The notes beneath the pieces are model-generated. The model was given only the letters and a program-made list of their open reading frames with translations, did not search any database and had not been told where the DNA came from. Positions 35,473 to 45,187 of a stretch of DNA of 64,000 bases are shown here, in pieces. The position numbers and the translations under genes were made by a program. Source of the stretch: an uncultured Muribaculaceae bacterium (GTDB lineage: Bacteria > Bacteroidota > Bacteroidia > Bacteroidales > Muribaculaceae); NCBI GenBank assembly GCA_910585285.1, contig CAJUDL010000004.1:1-64000 (forward strand), given 5' to 3'. The stretch's first letter is position 1. Every line of letters starts with the position of its first letter.

Positions 35473-37506
35473 ATGAAATCGAATAGAAAGTCAAGGAAAT
35501 TAGTCAAAGCAGCAGTTGTTGTAGCATTTGCCGAGGTGTTAGGTTTCACCCCGGCATTCGGCATATCTTCAACTCCCGCAGATACCGTAGGTAAGGATCT
35601 GCAGGAGTTTGAAGTTGTGTCAGAGCGTGTGCGCAAGGAGGTGACGAGCACTGCGCCACTTTTCAACCTCACCAACGAGAGGATGAAGACGATGGGCATT
35701 ACCGACATTTCCGATGCTTTGCACAGATTGCCGGGTATCAACATCCGCGACTATGGTGGCGCAGGTGGTATGAAGACTGTGTCAGTGCGTGGTTTCGGCA
35801 CAACCCATACCGGTGTTATCTACGACGGTATCGTTCTCAGCGACTGTCAGAGCGGCAAGATCGATCTGTCGCGATATTCTCTCGACAATGTGGGGAGTCT
35901 CTCGCTCATTGTCGGCGATAACAGCGATATCTTTGTTCCGGCTAAAGCTTCGGCTTCTGCGGCATCGATCATCATATCTACAATGTCCGTGCCGGGTCCG
36001 CAGGATTCCTTATGGCATCTCACCGGACAGATGAGATTCGGCTCTTTCGGCACATACAATCCCTACGTAAAGATAGGAAAAAGCATAACACCTAAGTTTT
36101 CATTCTCGGCAATCGGGGAATACACTCATGCCAGGAATGATTATCCATTCACGCTGAAGAACGGAATATTGGTGACGCGCGAGCGTCGCAACAACAGCAT
36201 GATGAATTCCGCCCACGGCGAAATTAACACGCGTTGGAGAATCACACCGGCATCCACACTCGATGCGAAAGTCTATTACTATGACAACAATCGCGAGTTG
36301 CCCGGACCGGTGATTCTTTACAATCCTATTTGCCACGAGAAGTTGCGCGACCGCAACTTCTTCGGACAACTGACTTACAAGAACTTATCGCTATCGAAAT
36401 TCTCGTTCCAGGGACTTGCAAAATTCAACTGGGATGCGTCATTGTATCATGATGAGGATGGTAAATATCCCGGTGGTGTCCTCGATGAAGATTACTATCA
36501 ACGCGAAGTTTATGTATCGGCATCGGCACTTTATGTGCCCACCGACAAGCTTGCGTTCAATTACTCCGCTGATTATTTCTACAACAATCTGACCACAAAT
36601 CAGATGGAGGTTGTAGGTCCTTGGCGTCATTCCGTGTTGCAGTCGTTCACCGGAAAATTCCAGAACAGCTGGCTGCTTGCCACCGCCCGTCTTCTCTGGT
36701 CGATCTACGATAACGGAGTTAAAGAGGGTATAAGCTCGAAAGATGAGAATAAGTTGTCACCCTCACTGAGTGTGTCTGTGCAACCGATGCGCAACCGCCT
36801 CTTTTTTATCAGGGCTTCATACAAGAATATCTTCCGTATGCCTACATTCAATGAGACCTATTATTTCCGTATGGGTAGCACCTCATTGAAACCGGAAGAT
36901 ACCGATCAGTTTAATCTCGGATTGACATGGCAATATAATTCAGTCGGTTGGCTGAATGCGCTTGTACTGACGGGCGATGTATATTATAATAATGTGAAAG
37001 ACAAGATTGTGGCATTGCCAACGAATATGTTCATATGGACGATGACAAATATGGACAAGGCGAGAGCATTCGGAGCAGATGTCACTGCAAGTGCAACGTT
37101 TAATATTGCCAAGAGGCAGAATCTGGTGTTTGCCGGTAACTATAGCTGGCAGCGAGTGCAACCGCGCACATCTCCGACTGACCCGGACTATAACAAGCAG
37201 GTGGCATACACTCCGATTCATTCAGGAGCTGCATCTCTTAGCTGGGAGAATCCTTGGGTAGATGTTGTTGTTCACACTACCGGTGCGAGCGACCGTTACG
37301 GGACAAGTTCCAATCTCCCGATAACAAGAATCAAAGGATACATGGAGATGGGGGCAGCGTTGATTCGATCTTTCAAGATAAAACGGAATACAATTGACCT
37401 TCGTTTCGACATGACAAATATCCTGGATACACAATACGAGATTGTAGGTAATTATCCGATGCCCGGGCGTGCCTGGAAATTCACAGTGACTTATAAATAT
37501 AATTAA
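35473..37506 (+). CDS. btuB: TonB-dependent corrinoid receptor, BtuB-like
   Basis: 677 residues from the ATG at 35473; a signal peptide (to about 30, TPAFG) begins there. An upstream ATG at 35440 would add 11 residues. TonB-box region near LQEFEVVSERV, plug domain with MKTVSVRGFGTTHTGVIYDGI (about 100-125), then a 22-strand barrel ending in YKYN. It would move cobalamin or cobinamide across the outer membrane using TonB. It is the first gene after a cobalamin riboswitch and is followed by the other uptake genes, which fixes its substrate class. Confidence 0.93.
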   Translation: MKSNRKSRKLVKAAVVVAFAEVLGFTPAFGISSTPADTVGKDLQEFEVVSERVRKEVTSTAPLFNLTNERMKTMGITDISDALHRLPGINIRDYGGAGGMKTVSVRGFGTTHTGVIYDGIVLSDCQSGKIDLSRYSLDNVGSLSLIVGDNSDIFVPAKASASAASIIISTMSVPGPQDSLWHLTGQMRFGSFGTYNPYVKIGKSITPKFSFSAIGEYTHARNDYPFTLKNGILVTRERRNNSMMNSAHGEINTRWRITPASTLDAKVYYYDNNRELPGPVILYNPICHEKLRDRNFFGQLTYKNLSLSKFSFQGLAKFNWDASLYHDEDGKYPGGVLDEDYYQREVYVSASALYVPTDKLAFNYSADYFYNNLTTNQMEVVGPWRHSVLQSFTGKFQNSWLLATARLLWSIYDNGVKEGISSKDENKLSPSLSVSVQPMRNRLFFIRASYKNIFRMPTFNETYYFRMGSTSLKPEDTDQFNLGLTWQYNSVGWLNALVLTGDVYYNNVKDKIVALPTNMFIWTMTNMDKARAFGADVTASATFNIAKRQNLVFAGNYSWQRVQPRTSPTDPDYNKQVAYTPIHSGAASLSWENPWVDVVVHTTGASDRYGTSSNLPITRIKGYMEMGAALIRSFKIKRNTIDLRFDMTNILDTQYEIVGNYPMPGRAWKFTVTYKYN

Positions 37507-37541
37507 AATTAATAAATCTAATAACAAATAAAACATAGGAA

Positions 37542-38693
37542 ATGAAGAAATTTGCATTAATGCTTTTTGCAGCATTCATGGCTGCCGGTTTCACTGCCTG
37601 CAGCGATGATGACAACAAAGGTGAAGCAACAGAAACCGTCAGCGGTTTCTACACTATTAACGGAGGTAATATGTCAGGTAAAATTCCGGCATCAATTACT
37701 GCATACGACTATGCTACCGGAACTGCTACTAAAGCTCTTGAAGACGCATTCTTCGCAGCAAATGACATTGCACTTGGAGATGGTGCTCAACAGGCTCTAA
37801 TCTATAACGATAAGATGTACATTGTTATGTATCGTTCGAATCTTATTTGGGTTGTAGAACCGACAACTCTCAAGATAATCACATCTATCAAACCTGATGG
37901 TGACGCTAAGAGTCCCCGAGCTATCACTGCGAAGGATGGCAAACTTTACTGCTCTATGTATACCGGTTATGTTGTCCGTATTGATGCCAAGACTGATGAG
38001 ATTGATGGTACACTTAAGGTTGGTCCCAATCCTGATGGCGTTGCTCTTGCAGGGAATAAGTTGGTTGTTGCCAATACAGACGGACAGAATTCTAAAAATA
38101 AATATGCCAATAATGGTATTTCTGTAATTGATCTGGCTACATTTACTCAAACTGAAATCAAGAATACTAAATTCGTCGGGAATCATCCGACGGAAGCTGT
38201 TTCAAATGGAACTGATGCGTTTGTGATAATGCAAGGTTCCTATACAGCACCGGATAAGGATGACTATATCGCTCCTATAATAGTTAAAGTTACTGGGACT
38301 TCCGAAGATGATATAACTAAAGTTTGTGAAGGCTCATTGGCATGTGTTGTTGGTGATAAACTTTATGTCGCAATGGCACCTTTTGGCTTGGCTGCTGACA
38401 AAATAACGTACAAGATTTATGATGTCAATACATTTGCTGAAAGGGGTAATATGCTAACCCAGGTTAAAGGACAAGACTCAGAAATAGAGTCTCCCAATGG
38501 CGTGTTTGTGAATCCTGCAAACGGAGATATTATAGTATTGTCTTATTATTATGACTCTGCTTCAAACAAAGCTTTCACGAAAGAGCCATGCTATGCTAAC
38601 ATCTACGATGCGGCAGGTAACTTCAAGAAGAGAATTGAGTGTGGTGTTGGTGCTCGCGCCGTTACATTCATCCATGAGAAAATAGCTAAATGA
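37542..38693 (+). CDS. btuG: BtuG-like surface corrinoid-binding beta-propeller lipoprotein
   Basis: 383 residues. Lipobox FTAC (Cys20) followed by SDDDNKG, a surface-export signal. The mature part is a series of short beta blades of the YncE/DUF5074 type, with IYNDKMYIVMYRSNLIWVVEPTTLK, ITAKDGKLYCSMYTGYVVRIDAK and GVALAGNKLVVANTDG among them, consistent with a seven-bladed propeller. In Bacteroides, BtuG is such a propeller and caps BtuB, binding cobalamin very tightly. Position between btuB and the ABC importer supports the same role here. It ends 4 nt inside the earliest possible start of the next gene. Confidence 0.8.
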   Translation: MKKFALMLFAAFMAAGFTACSDDDNKGEATETVSGFYTINGGNMSGKIPASITAYDYATGTATKALEDAFFAANDIALGDGAQQALIYNDKMYIVMYRSNLIWVVEPTTLKIITSIKPDGDAKSPRAITAKDGKLYCSMYTGYVVRIDAKTDEIDGTLKVGPNPDGVALAGNKLVVANTDGQNSKNKYANNGISVIDLATFTQTEIKNTKFVGNHPTEAVSNGTDAFVIMQGSYTAPDKDDYIAPIIVKVTGTSEDDITKVCEGSLACVVGDKLYVAMAPFGLAADKITYKIYDVNTFAERGNMLTQVKGQDSEIESPNGVFVNPANGDIIVLSYYYDSASNKAFTKEPCYANIYDAAGNFKKRIECGVGARAVTFIHEKIAK

Positions 38694-38725
38694 TAGTGGA
38701 ATATAGATTGGAGGGAAAAAGGAAG

Positions 38726-39850
38726 ATGCGAATCTTTCTTACCCTATTGACAGTCGTGGCTTTCCTTGCTTCCTGCAGGGGAAGCCACGCCTCATCTTCC
38801 GCGGAAGAGGAAAACAAGATTGTACCTCTCAAATATGCGGAGAATCTTACCATAAAAGAGTTCCCGGATTATACAGAGGTGACAGTGAGAAATCCGTGGG
38901 ATACATTGAAGACTTTGCAGAAGTATATCCTTGTGGAGCGCGACAGCGCGATGCCAAAGAATCTTCCGCAAGGAACGTTGGTAAAGATTCCGGTGACGAA
39001 CGCTGTGGTGTATTCGACTGTTCACAACAGTCTTATCTCTGAACTCGGAGCGATGGATGCCATTGGAGGAATCTGCAATTCAAAGTATGTCAACGGCGAG
39101 GAACTGAAAGTGCGTCTCGCATCGGGTAAGATCGTGGATTGCGGTGTCAGCCTTAGTCCCGACCTGGAGAAGATTATCAAACTGAATCCTCAGGTGATAA
39201 TGCTTTCACCGTTTGAGAACAATGACAAGTATGCGAAGGTAGGGGAGCTTGGAATTCCTATTATTGAATGTGCTGATTATATGGAGACTTCCGCTCTCGG
39301 ACGCGCGGAATGGGTGCGTTTTTACGGACTCCTTTTCGGAAAACAGGATGTTGCCGATAAGATGTTTGCCGCCACCGAAAGTAATTATCTTAAGTTAAAG
39401 GAAATGGCTACGGGTCTCGCTATGAAACCGAAAGTTATTATCGACCAGCGTTATGGTCAGGTATGGAATGTGCCTGGAGGAGTATCTACTATGGGACGCC
39501 TCATAGAGGATGCCGGTGGTATCAATCCTTTTGCTTCCTACAAACAGAGTGGGAGTGTACCATTGGCGCCGGAGAAAGTGCTTGCAGAAGCTCATGATGC
39601 GGATATCTGGTTTGTGAGATACAATCAGGAGAAAGAGAAGTCGATGAAGGAACTGGGCAATGATGCGCCTGTCAACTCGCAGTTCAAGGCATACAAGGAG
39701 GGCCGCGTTTATGGCTGCAACACCCGCTATGTCGATTTCTACGAAGAGACACCGTTTCATCCCGACCGCCTCCTCGAAGACATGATCTCTGCCATGCATC
39801 CCGAACTCAGCAACCACGCCACTCACCACTACTACCACCGTATGCAATGA
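38726..39850 (+). CDS. btuF: Corrinoid ABC importer substrate-binding lipoprotein, BtuF-like
   Basis: 374 residues from ATG 38726, chosen because the signal peptide with lipobox LASC begins there and a GGAGGGAAAAAGGAAG run precedes it. An ATG at 38690 overlaps the previous stop by 4 nt and would add 12 residues. Two-lobed periplasmic binding fold (about 85-370) with the ELGAMDAIGGICNSKY and VPGGVSTMGRLIEDAGGIN segments of the FecB/BtuF group. It would deliver corrinoid to the BtuC-type permease. The C-terminus is His-rich (NHATHHYYH). Confidence 0.9.
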   Translation: MRIFLTLLTVVAFLASCRGSHASSSAEEENKIVPLKYAENLTIKEFPDYTEVTVRNPWDTLKTLQKYILVERDSAMPKNLPQGTLVKIPVTNAVVYSTVHNSLISELGAMDAIGGICNSKYVNGEELKVRLASGKIVDCGVSLSPDLEKIIKLNPQVIMLSPFENNDKYAKVGELGIPIIECADYMETSALGRAEWVRFYGLLFGKQDVADKMFAATESNYLKLKEMATGLAMKPKVIIDQRYGQVWNVPGGVSTMGRLIEDAGGINPFASYKQSGSVPLAPEKVLAEAHDADIWFVRYNQEKEKSMKELGNDAPVNSQFKAYKEGRVYGCNTRYVDFYEETPFHPDRLLEDMISAMHPELSNHATHHYYHRMQ

Positions 39851-39942
39851 TTAATAATTAATAGTTAATGGTTAATAATTAATAATTGAGGCGGTGGGGA
39901 AGAAAAGTATTATATTTGCATATTGAATATTGCTGGAAAGAT

Positions 39943-40947
39943 ATGAAGTTTGTGATTCTATGTGTGTCACTGGTGTTGTTGTTCTTCGCGAATCTGTTTG
40001 TGGGTTCGGTGGAGATACCTCCACAGCAGGTGATCGACATACTTTTCAATAATGGCGATCCGGATGGTCCGCTGCGATTTATCGTGGTGGGTAGCCGTTT
40101 GCCGCAGGCAATTACGGCTGCCCTTGCCGGCGCTGCCTTGACAGTGTCGGGTCTGATGCTTCAGACTGCTTTCCGTAACCCTCTCGCCGGACCTTCCATT
40201 CTCGGTATAACGTCGGGATCAAGTCTCGGCGTAGCGTTCGTAATCCTTTTTCTCGGAGGTTCAGTATCTGCCGCCGGTTACTCATGGGGTGGTTATGCCG
40301 CAATACTAATCGGTTCTTTCGTGGGAAGTATCGCCATCATGGGTCTTCTTCTTCTTTTCTCGATGTGGCTGAAGAATGACCTGATGTTGTTGATTGCCGG
40401 TATAATGGTAGGTTATCTCACATCTTCGGTGATCACTCTTCTCAATTATCTTTCCACAGCCGAAGGCGTGCATGGTTACGCCATGTGGGGAATGGGAAAT
40501 TTCAACGGTGTGGCTCTCGGTCAGATCCCGATGTTTTCGATTGCCATAGGTGCCGGACTTTTGCTCTCAATTCTGATGGTGAAGCCGCTTAACATAATCC
40601 TCCTTGGTGAAAATTATGCGTTGAATCTCGGTATACGCATGCAGTGGGTACGTAATATGCTGCTCATCACCACCGGTCTGCTGACATCGGTTGTGACGGC
40701 ATTCTGCGGACCTATATCATTTATCGGTCTTGCGGTGCCACACGTTGTGAGGATGATTTTCCGCGTTTCCGACCATCGGATAATAATTCCGGGGTGTATT
40801 CTAACTGGTGGAGTGATAGGTCTTATATGCAATCTGTTGTGCATCTTGCCGGAAAATATCGTGTTGCCGTTGAACGGTGTTACCCCCTTGATAGGCGTCC
40901 CGGTGATCATGTATGTTATCTTTAAAGAGAGATTTAAGAAAAGATGA
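39943..40947 (+). CDS. btuC: Corrinoid ABC importer permease, BtuC-like (FecCD family)
   Basis: 334 residues from ATG 39943; the frame is open back to a TTG at 39886 but those codons are polar and cover a TATATTTG promoter-like box (39911-39918). About ten helices. Family segments: GSRLPQAITAALAGAALTVSGLMLQTAFRNPLAGP near the start and FCGPISFIGLAVPHVVRMI near the end. It forms the membrane channel of the corrinoid importer with the ATPase that overlaps it by 4 nt (ATGA). Confidence 0.93.
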   Translation: MKFVILCVSLVLLFFANLFVGSVEIPPQQVIDILFNNGDPDGPLRFIVVGSRLPQAITAALAGAALTVSGLMLQTAFRNPLAGPSILGITSGSSLGVAFVILFLGGSVSAAGYSWGGYAAILIGSFVGSIAIMGLLLLFSMWLKNDLMLLIAGIMVGYLTSSVITLLNYLSTAEGVHGYAMWGMGNFNGVALGQIPMFSIAIGAGLLLSILMVKPLNIILLGENYALNLGIRMQWVRNMLLITTGLLTSVVTAFCGPISFIGLAVPHVVRMIFRVSDHRIIIPGCILTGGVIGLICNLLCILPENIVLPLNGVTPLIGVPVIMYVIFKERFKKR

Positions 40948-41771
40948 AGCATACGGAGACTATAAAGGTTGAAAACCTCACTACGGGTTATAGAAATTCG
41001 AAAGGAGAGAAGTGTGTGACCAACTCGTTGTGTGCCTCCCTTTATTTCGGAGAGTTGACATGTCTTTTAGGACCGAACGGTGCCGGAAAATCCACGTTGC
41101 TGCGGACACTCGCGGGTTTTCAGAAACCGTTGTCGGGAAGCATCACGGTTTCTGGAAAGCCATTGTCGGATTACAGCGGACGAGAGCTTGCCCGCACAAT
41201 CAGTGTGGTTCTTACGGAGAAACCTCTGTTGGAGAATATGGATGTCGAGACACTTGTGGGTCTTGGTCGGGCACCATACACAGGGTTCTGGGGACGATTC
41301 ACACCTGCAGACCGAGAAGCGATCGACCGCGCTATTGACTTGGCAGGTATAGAGCCGTTGCGACATCGGATGGTGCAGAGTCTCAGTGACGGGGAGCGTC
41401 AGAAAACAATGATCGCGAAGGCTTTCGCGCAGGAGACCCCTGTAATATTTCTTGACGAACCGACAGCATTCCTTGATTATCCGAGCAAGGTTGAGATAAT
41501 GCTTCTGCTGTATTCGCTGGCGCATAAAATGAACAAGACAATATTTATGTCTACACATGATCTTGACATGGCGATGCAACTTTCCGACTGCATATGGCTT
41601 ATGGATAAAAAGCTTGGGGTCAGAACGGGCACACATGCCGAGCTGACGGAATCTGGAGACATCGAGCAATATTTCTTGCGACCCGGAATTAAATTCGATA
41701 AAAAGGATGGTCTTTTCAAAATTGATCTTGCGATTAAGAAACAAGCTATAGACAACGAGACCGAATTATGA
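40944..41771 (+). CDS. btuD: Corrinoid ABC importer ATPase, BtuD-like
   Basis: 275 residues. Walker A GPNGAGKST (about 41-49), signature SLSDGERQKTMIAKA (LSDGE form), Walker B VIFLDEPTAFLD and the H-loop MSTHDLD. FepC/BtuD group. It powers the BtuC-type permease. It overlaps btuC by 4 nt and the following cbiA by 4 nt, so uptake and synthesis genes are translated together. Confidence 0.93.
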   Translation: MKHTETIKVENLTTGYRNSKGEKCVTNSLCASLYFGELTCLLGPNGAGKSTLLRTLAGFQKPLSGSITVSGKPLSDYSGRELARTISVVLTEKPLLENMDVETLVGLGRAPYTGFWGRFTPADREAIDRAIDLAGIEPLRHRMVQSLSDGERQKTMIAKAFAQETPVIFLDEPTAFLDYPSKVEIMLLLYSLAHKMNKTIFMSTHDLDMAMQLSDCIWLMDKKLGVRTGTHAELTESGDIEQYFLRPGIKFDKKDGLFKIDLAIKKQAIDNETEL

Positions 41772-43120
41772 AAAAGAAATCAGGCTTTGTAATAGCAGCC
41801 GTTTCTTCAGGGAGCGGTAAGACGACAGTGACGAATGGTCTGTTGCGTGCATTTGTGCGAAAGGGACTGCATGTGGCTCCTTTCAAGACAGGTCCTGATT
41901 TTATTGATACGCAGTTCCACCGTATTGCTGCAGGCTGCGACTCAATCAACCTTGATGTCTTTATGTTGGACGAGGATCATGTCAGATACCTTTTCGACAA
42001 ATATGCGTCAGGCGGCGATGTGGCGGTAATAGAGGGAGTGATGGGGTTGTTCGACGGTTATGACTGTCGCCAAGGAAGCGCGGCGCATATCGCAGAACTT
42101 ACCGACATGCCGGTGGTTCTCGTAATCAATGCCGCTTCATCAGCCTACTCTTTGGCAGCGGTGCTTTCCGGTTTTAAGAATTTTGATAAGCGAATAAAGA
42201 TCGCCGGGGTAATATTCAATAATGTGGCATCTGAAAATCATCTCCGTCTCCTTAAGACTGCTGCTGAAGATGCAGCAGTAACGTTCCTGGGATACTTGAA
42301 GAGGAATCCGAAGATGACAGTGCCATCGCGACATTTAGGACTGTCGTTAGGTGATGACGACATGATTGAACATTTTGTCGATTGCGCTGCGGACGCGGTG
42401 GAGGAAGGCATAGATATCGATTTGTTATTACACCTTACGAAGATAGATAAAGTTGCAAAAAACGTAGACACGTTGCCGGCGGATGAACGGAATGAAGGCG
42501 CGGGTTCTTTCCGCAAGATTGCAGTGGCATATGATGAAGCATTCAACTTTGTCTATCCGGAGAATCTCAGGGCGTTGGGTGAGAACCCACGTTTTGGAGG
42601 AGAGATAATTAAATTTTCTCCACTGCGCGATGCGCGGATGCCGGATGCTGATTTCCTTTATCTCCCCGGTGGTTATCCGGAACTCTATGCCGAGAGGCTT
42701 GCTGCGAATGCCACAATGAGAGAATCCATCAAGGATTATATTGATCGCGGAGGATATGCTTTTGCCGAGTGTGGAGGTATGTTGTATCTTAGCGAAGAAA
42801 TTGACGGTTATGAAATGTGCGGGTTGCTTCCCGTGAAGGCAACAATGACGAATGCCCGTCTGCATTTGGGTTATAGAACTGTAAAAACAAAAAACTTTAC
42901 AATCCGCGGGCATGAATTTCATTATTCTTCCGTTATTGAGGATGAGACGCGGATAAAGGAATATCTATATCCGGCGAGGCAATTTGATGTAAGAGGTAAT
43001 GAGGTCGATACTCCTGTTTACCGCTATAAAAATGCTATTTCCGGGTATACTCATATGTATTGGGGAAATAACGATGTCGATATAAACGGATTTTATGAGG
43101 ATTTATACACGCAGAGGTGA
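41768..43120 (+). CDS. cbiA: Cobyrinate a,c-diamide synthase
   Basis: 450 residues. N-terminal P-loop of the dethiobiotin-synthetase type (SSGSGKTTVTNGLL, about 14-27) with FKTGPDFID; C-terminal glutamine amidotransferase domain with catalytic Cys in AECGGMLYL and the late GHEFHYSS motif. It amidates the a and c carboxylates of cobyrinate using glutamine and ATP. The ring-building enzymes that make cobyrinate are not in this window, so the substrate may come from salvage or from another locus. It overlaps btuD by 4 nt and the adenosyltransferase by 26 nt. Confidence 0.95.
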   Translation: MKKKSGFVIAAVSSGSGKTTVTNGLLRAFVRKGLHVAPFKTGPDFIDTQFHRIAAGCDSINLDVFMLDEDHVRYLFDKYASGGDVAVIEGVMGLFDGYDCRQGSAAHIAELTDMPVVLVINAASSAYSLAAVLSGFKNFDKRIKIAGVIFNNVASENHLRLLKTAAEDAAVTFLGYLKRNPKMTVPSRHLGLSLGDDDMIEHFVDCAADAVEEGIDIDLLLHLTKIDKVAKNVDTLPADERNEGAGSFRKIAVAYDEAFNFVYPENLRALGENPRFGGEIIKFSPLRDARMPDADFLYLPGGYPELYAERLAANATMRESIKDYIDRGGYAFAECGGMLYLSEEIDGYEMCGLLPVKATMTNARLHLGYRTVKTKNFTIRGHEFHYSSVIEDETRIKEYLYPARQFDVRGNEVDTPVYRYKNAISGYTHMYWGNNDVDINGFYEDLYTQR

Positions 43121-43661
43121 TTCCGGAACGACCGGAATACATGGAGGCATGAGGGTGCCGAAAACTGATGCCCGCATTGAAGCCAACGGCACGATAGATG
43201 AACTGAACAGTATCATCGGGATAGTCAGAAGTTTTATTGATGATGGCGAGAAGGATGATATACTTCGTGAGATTCAGATGAACCTGATGACAACGATGAG
43301 TATTGTCGCCACTCCATCTGAATTGCGTGACATAAATCCTCGTCGGTTGCCTGCTGACGCTGTGGAATCTTTAGAGATGAAACTTGATGCCATTACGGAG
43401 AAGGGTTGTATGAGCCAGGAGTTTGTACTTCCGGGTGGATGTAAGGCTGCGGCATTCCTTCATCAGGCACGCACGGTTTGCCGACGTGCCGAACGACAGT
43501 TATGGCGCTTGAATGAACAGGATAAGGTGGATGAGGATGTGATGAGATATGTTAACCGTCTCTCTGATCTGTTCTTCGCAATGGCTCGGGAGGTCAATTG
43601 CGACGAGGGGGTGGATAATGAGAGATGGAAACGATTCGGGAAAGCCGGTTTATTGGAATGA
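43095..43661 (+). CDS. Corrinoid adenosyltransferase, PduO type
   Basis: 188 residues. The PduO-type ATP-binding N-terminus YTRRGDSGTTGIHGG begins at residue 4, with DELNS, FVLPGG and the ARTVCRRAER signature following. It transfers the 5'-deoxyadenosyl group from ATP to cob(I)alamin or cob(I)yrinate diamide. In operons of this order it acts between CbiA and CbiP. Its first 26 nt lie inside cbiA, and its stop overlaps the cbiP start by 4 nt. Confidence 0.93.
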   Translation: MRIYTRRGDSGTTGIHGGMRVPKTDARIEANGTIDELNSIIGIVRSFIDDGEKDDILREIQMNLMTTMSIVATPSELRDINPRRLPADAVESLEMKLDAITEKGCMSQEFVLPGGCKAAAFLHQARTVCRRAERQLWRLNEQDKVDEDVMRYVNRLSDLFFAMAREVNCDEGVDNERWKRFGKAGLLE

Positions 43662-45187
43662 CAATGAAAAAACTAAAACCCATAATGCTCGGAGGCACGG
43701 GCAGCGATGTCGGCAAAAGTGTGTTGGTGGCAGGGCTGTGCCGCATATTTCTACAAGACGGATATCAGCCGGCTCCTTTCAAGGCGCAGAATATGGCGCT
43801 GAATTCATATGTTACCCCCGACGGACTTGAGATCGGGCGCGCACAGGCTGTGCAGGCTGAGGCAGCGGGAGTGGAATGCATGGCGGAGATGAATCCGGTG
43901 CTTCTTAAACCATCAGGCAACAGAACTTCGCAGGTGGTACTCAATGGCGTGCCTGTCGGCAACAAGGATGCTTACGATTATTTCAAGAAAGAAAACAAGG
44001 AACCGCTGCGGAAGGAAGTGCAAGCGGCTTTCGACAGATTGAGCGCAAAATACAATCCTATCGTGATGGAGGGAGCCGGCAGTATTGCTGAGTTGAATCT
44101 CCGCGACACAGATATTGTGAATATGTCGATGGCAAGTTATGCGGATGCTACCGTGATACTCGTTGCGGATATCGACCGTGGCGGTGTTTTCGCTTCAGCT
44201 TATGGGTCGATCATGCTTCAAAGCGAAGAAGACAGACGCCTTATAAAGGGGATTATTGTGAATAAGTTTCGCGGTGATGAGAAACTTTTTGAAACAGGTC
44301 GCAAACTGATGGAGGATATTTGCGGTGTGCCTGTAATCGGAGTTGTGCCTTATCTCGATGATATTCATATCGAGGAGGAGGATTCTGTGTCGCTGATGAA
44401 GAAATCCACTACACATACGGAAGATAATAAGATAAATGTGGCTGTGGTGGCTACTCCGCATCTTTCGAATTTTACTGATTTCGACACTATATCGCGTGAT
44501 TCGCGGGTTCACCTTTATTTCACTTCCGATCCCGAGGAATTGAAGTCGGCTGATGTGATTATTCTCCCCGGGAGCAAGAACACTATTTCGGATTTGCGTG
44601 CTATCCGTGAGAATGGTTGCGCGCAGGGGGTTATAGAAGCTTCACGTTGCGGACGCACGGTGATGGGGATTTGCGGCGGTTACCAAATGATGGGTGAGGA
44701 AGTCGACGATCTGGATGGGGTAGAGGGAGAGATAACTTCAGAGCAGGGATTGGGATTGCTTCCTGCGAGAACAGTGCTCAAGGGGTGCAAAACCGTAAGA
44801 CGTGTGGAATTTACCATGAACGGATGTGATGATGGCGGAAATGTTATCAATGAGGGTTACGAAATTCATATGGGCGAGACCGTAGTATCTCCCTCGGCAC
44901 AATCTTTGGTAACTAAGATTGATGGTGAAAAAGATGGATGTCTTATCGGCGACAGGATTATGGGAAGCTACATACATGGTATTCTTGATAATCCCGGAGT
45001 TATTGATTTATTGCTCAAACCTCACGCAGAAAAGAAAGGGTTGCCTTTGAAAGGGAATGTGGAACCTTATCACAAATATAAGGAAAGGCAGTATGATGCC
45101 CTTGCTGAGAGATTGAGAGGATGTCTCGACATTGATTTTTTATATAAAATAATGCGAGAGGATAGTAAAGGAGGGGAGGAAGAATGA
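43658..45187 (+). CDS. cbiP: Cobyric acid synthase
   Basis: 509 residues from the ATG at 43658, chosen for the ATGA overlap with the previous stop; ATG 43664 is also possible. N-terminal P-loop GGTGSDVGKSVLVAGLCR with PFKAQNMALNSYVTPDG, the CbiP signature; C-terminal amidotransferase domain with catalytic Cys in MGICGGYQMMG and late His in GSYIHGILDN. It amidates carboxylates b, d, e and g of adenosylcobyrinate diamide to give cobyric acid. The next gene overlaps by 4 nt. Confidence 0.96.
   Translation: MTMKKLKPIMLGGTGSDVGKSVLVAGLCRIFLQDGYQPAPFKAQNMALNSYVTPDGLEIGRAQAVQAEAAGVECMAEMNPVLLKPSGNRTSQVVLNGVPVGNKDAYDYFKKENKEPLRKEVQAAFDRLSAKYNPIVMEGAGSIAELNLRDTDIVNMSMASYADATVILVADIDRGGVFASAYGSIMLQSEEDRRLIKGIIVNKFRGDEKLFETGRKLMEDICGVPVIGVVPYLDDIHIEEEDSVSLMKKSTTHTEDNKINVAVVATPHLSNFTDFDTISRDSRVHLYFTSDPEELKSADVIILPGSKNTISDLRAIRENGCAQGVIEASRCGRTVMGICGGYQMMGEEVDDLDGVEGEITSEQGLGLLPARTVLKGCKTVRRVEFTMNGCDDGGNVINEGYEIHMGETVVSPSAQSLVTKIDGEKDGCLIGDRIMGSYIHGILDNPGVIDLLLKPHAEKKGLPLKGNVEPYHKYKERQYDALAERLRGCLDIDFLYKIMREDSKGGEEE

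Noticed and set aside
39911..39918. TATATTTG as an internal promoter for btuC
   Set aside because: The upstream box is missing and the operon is tightly linked; kept only as a remark under btuC.
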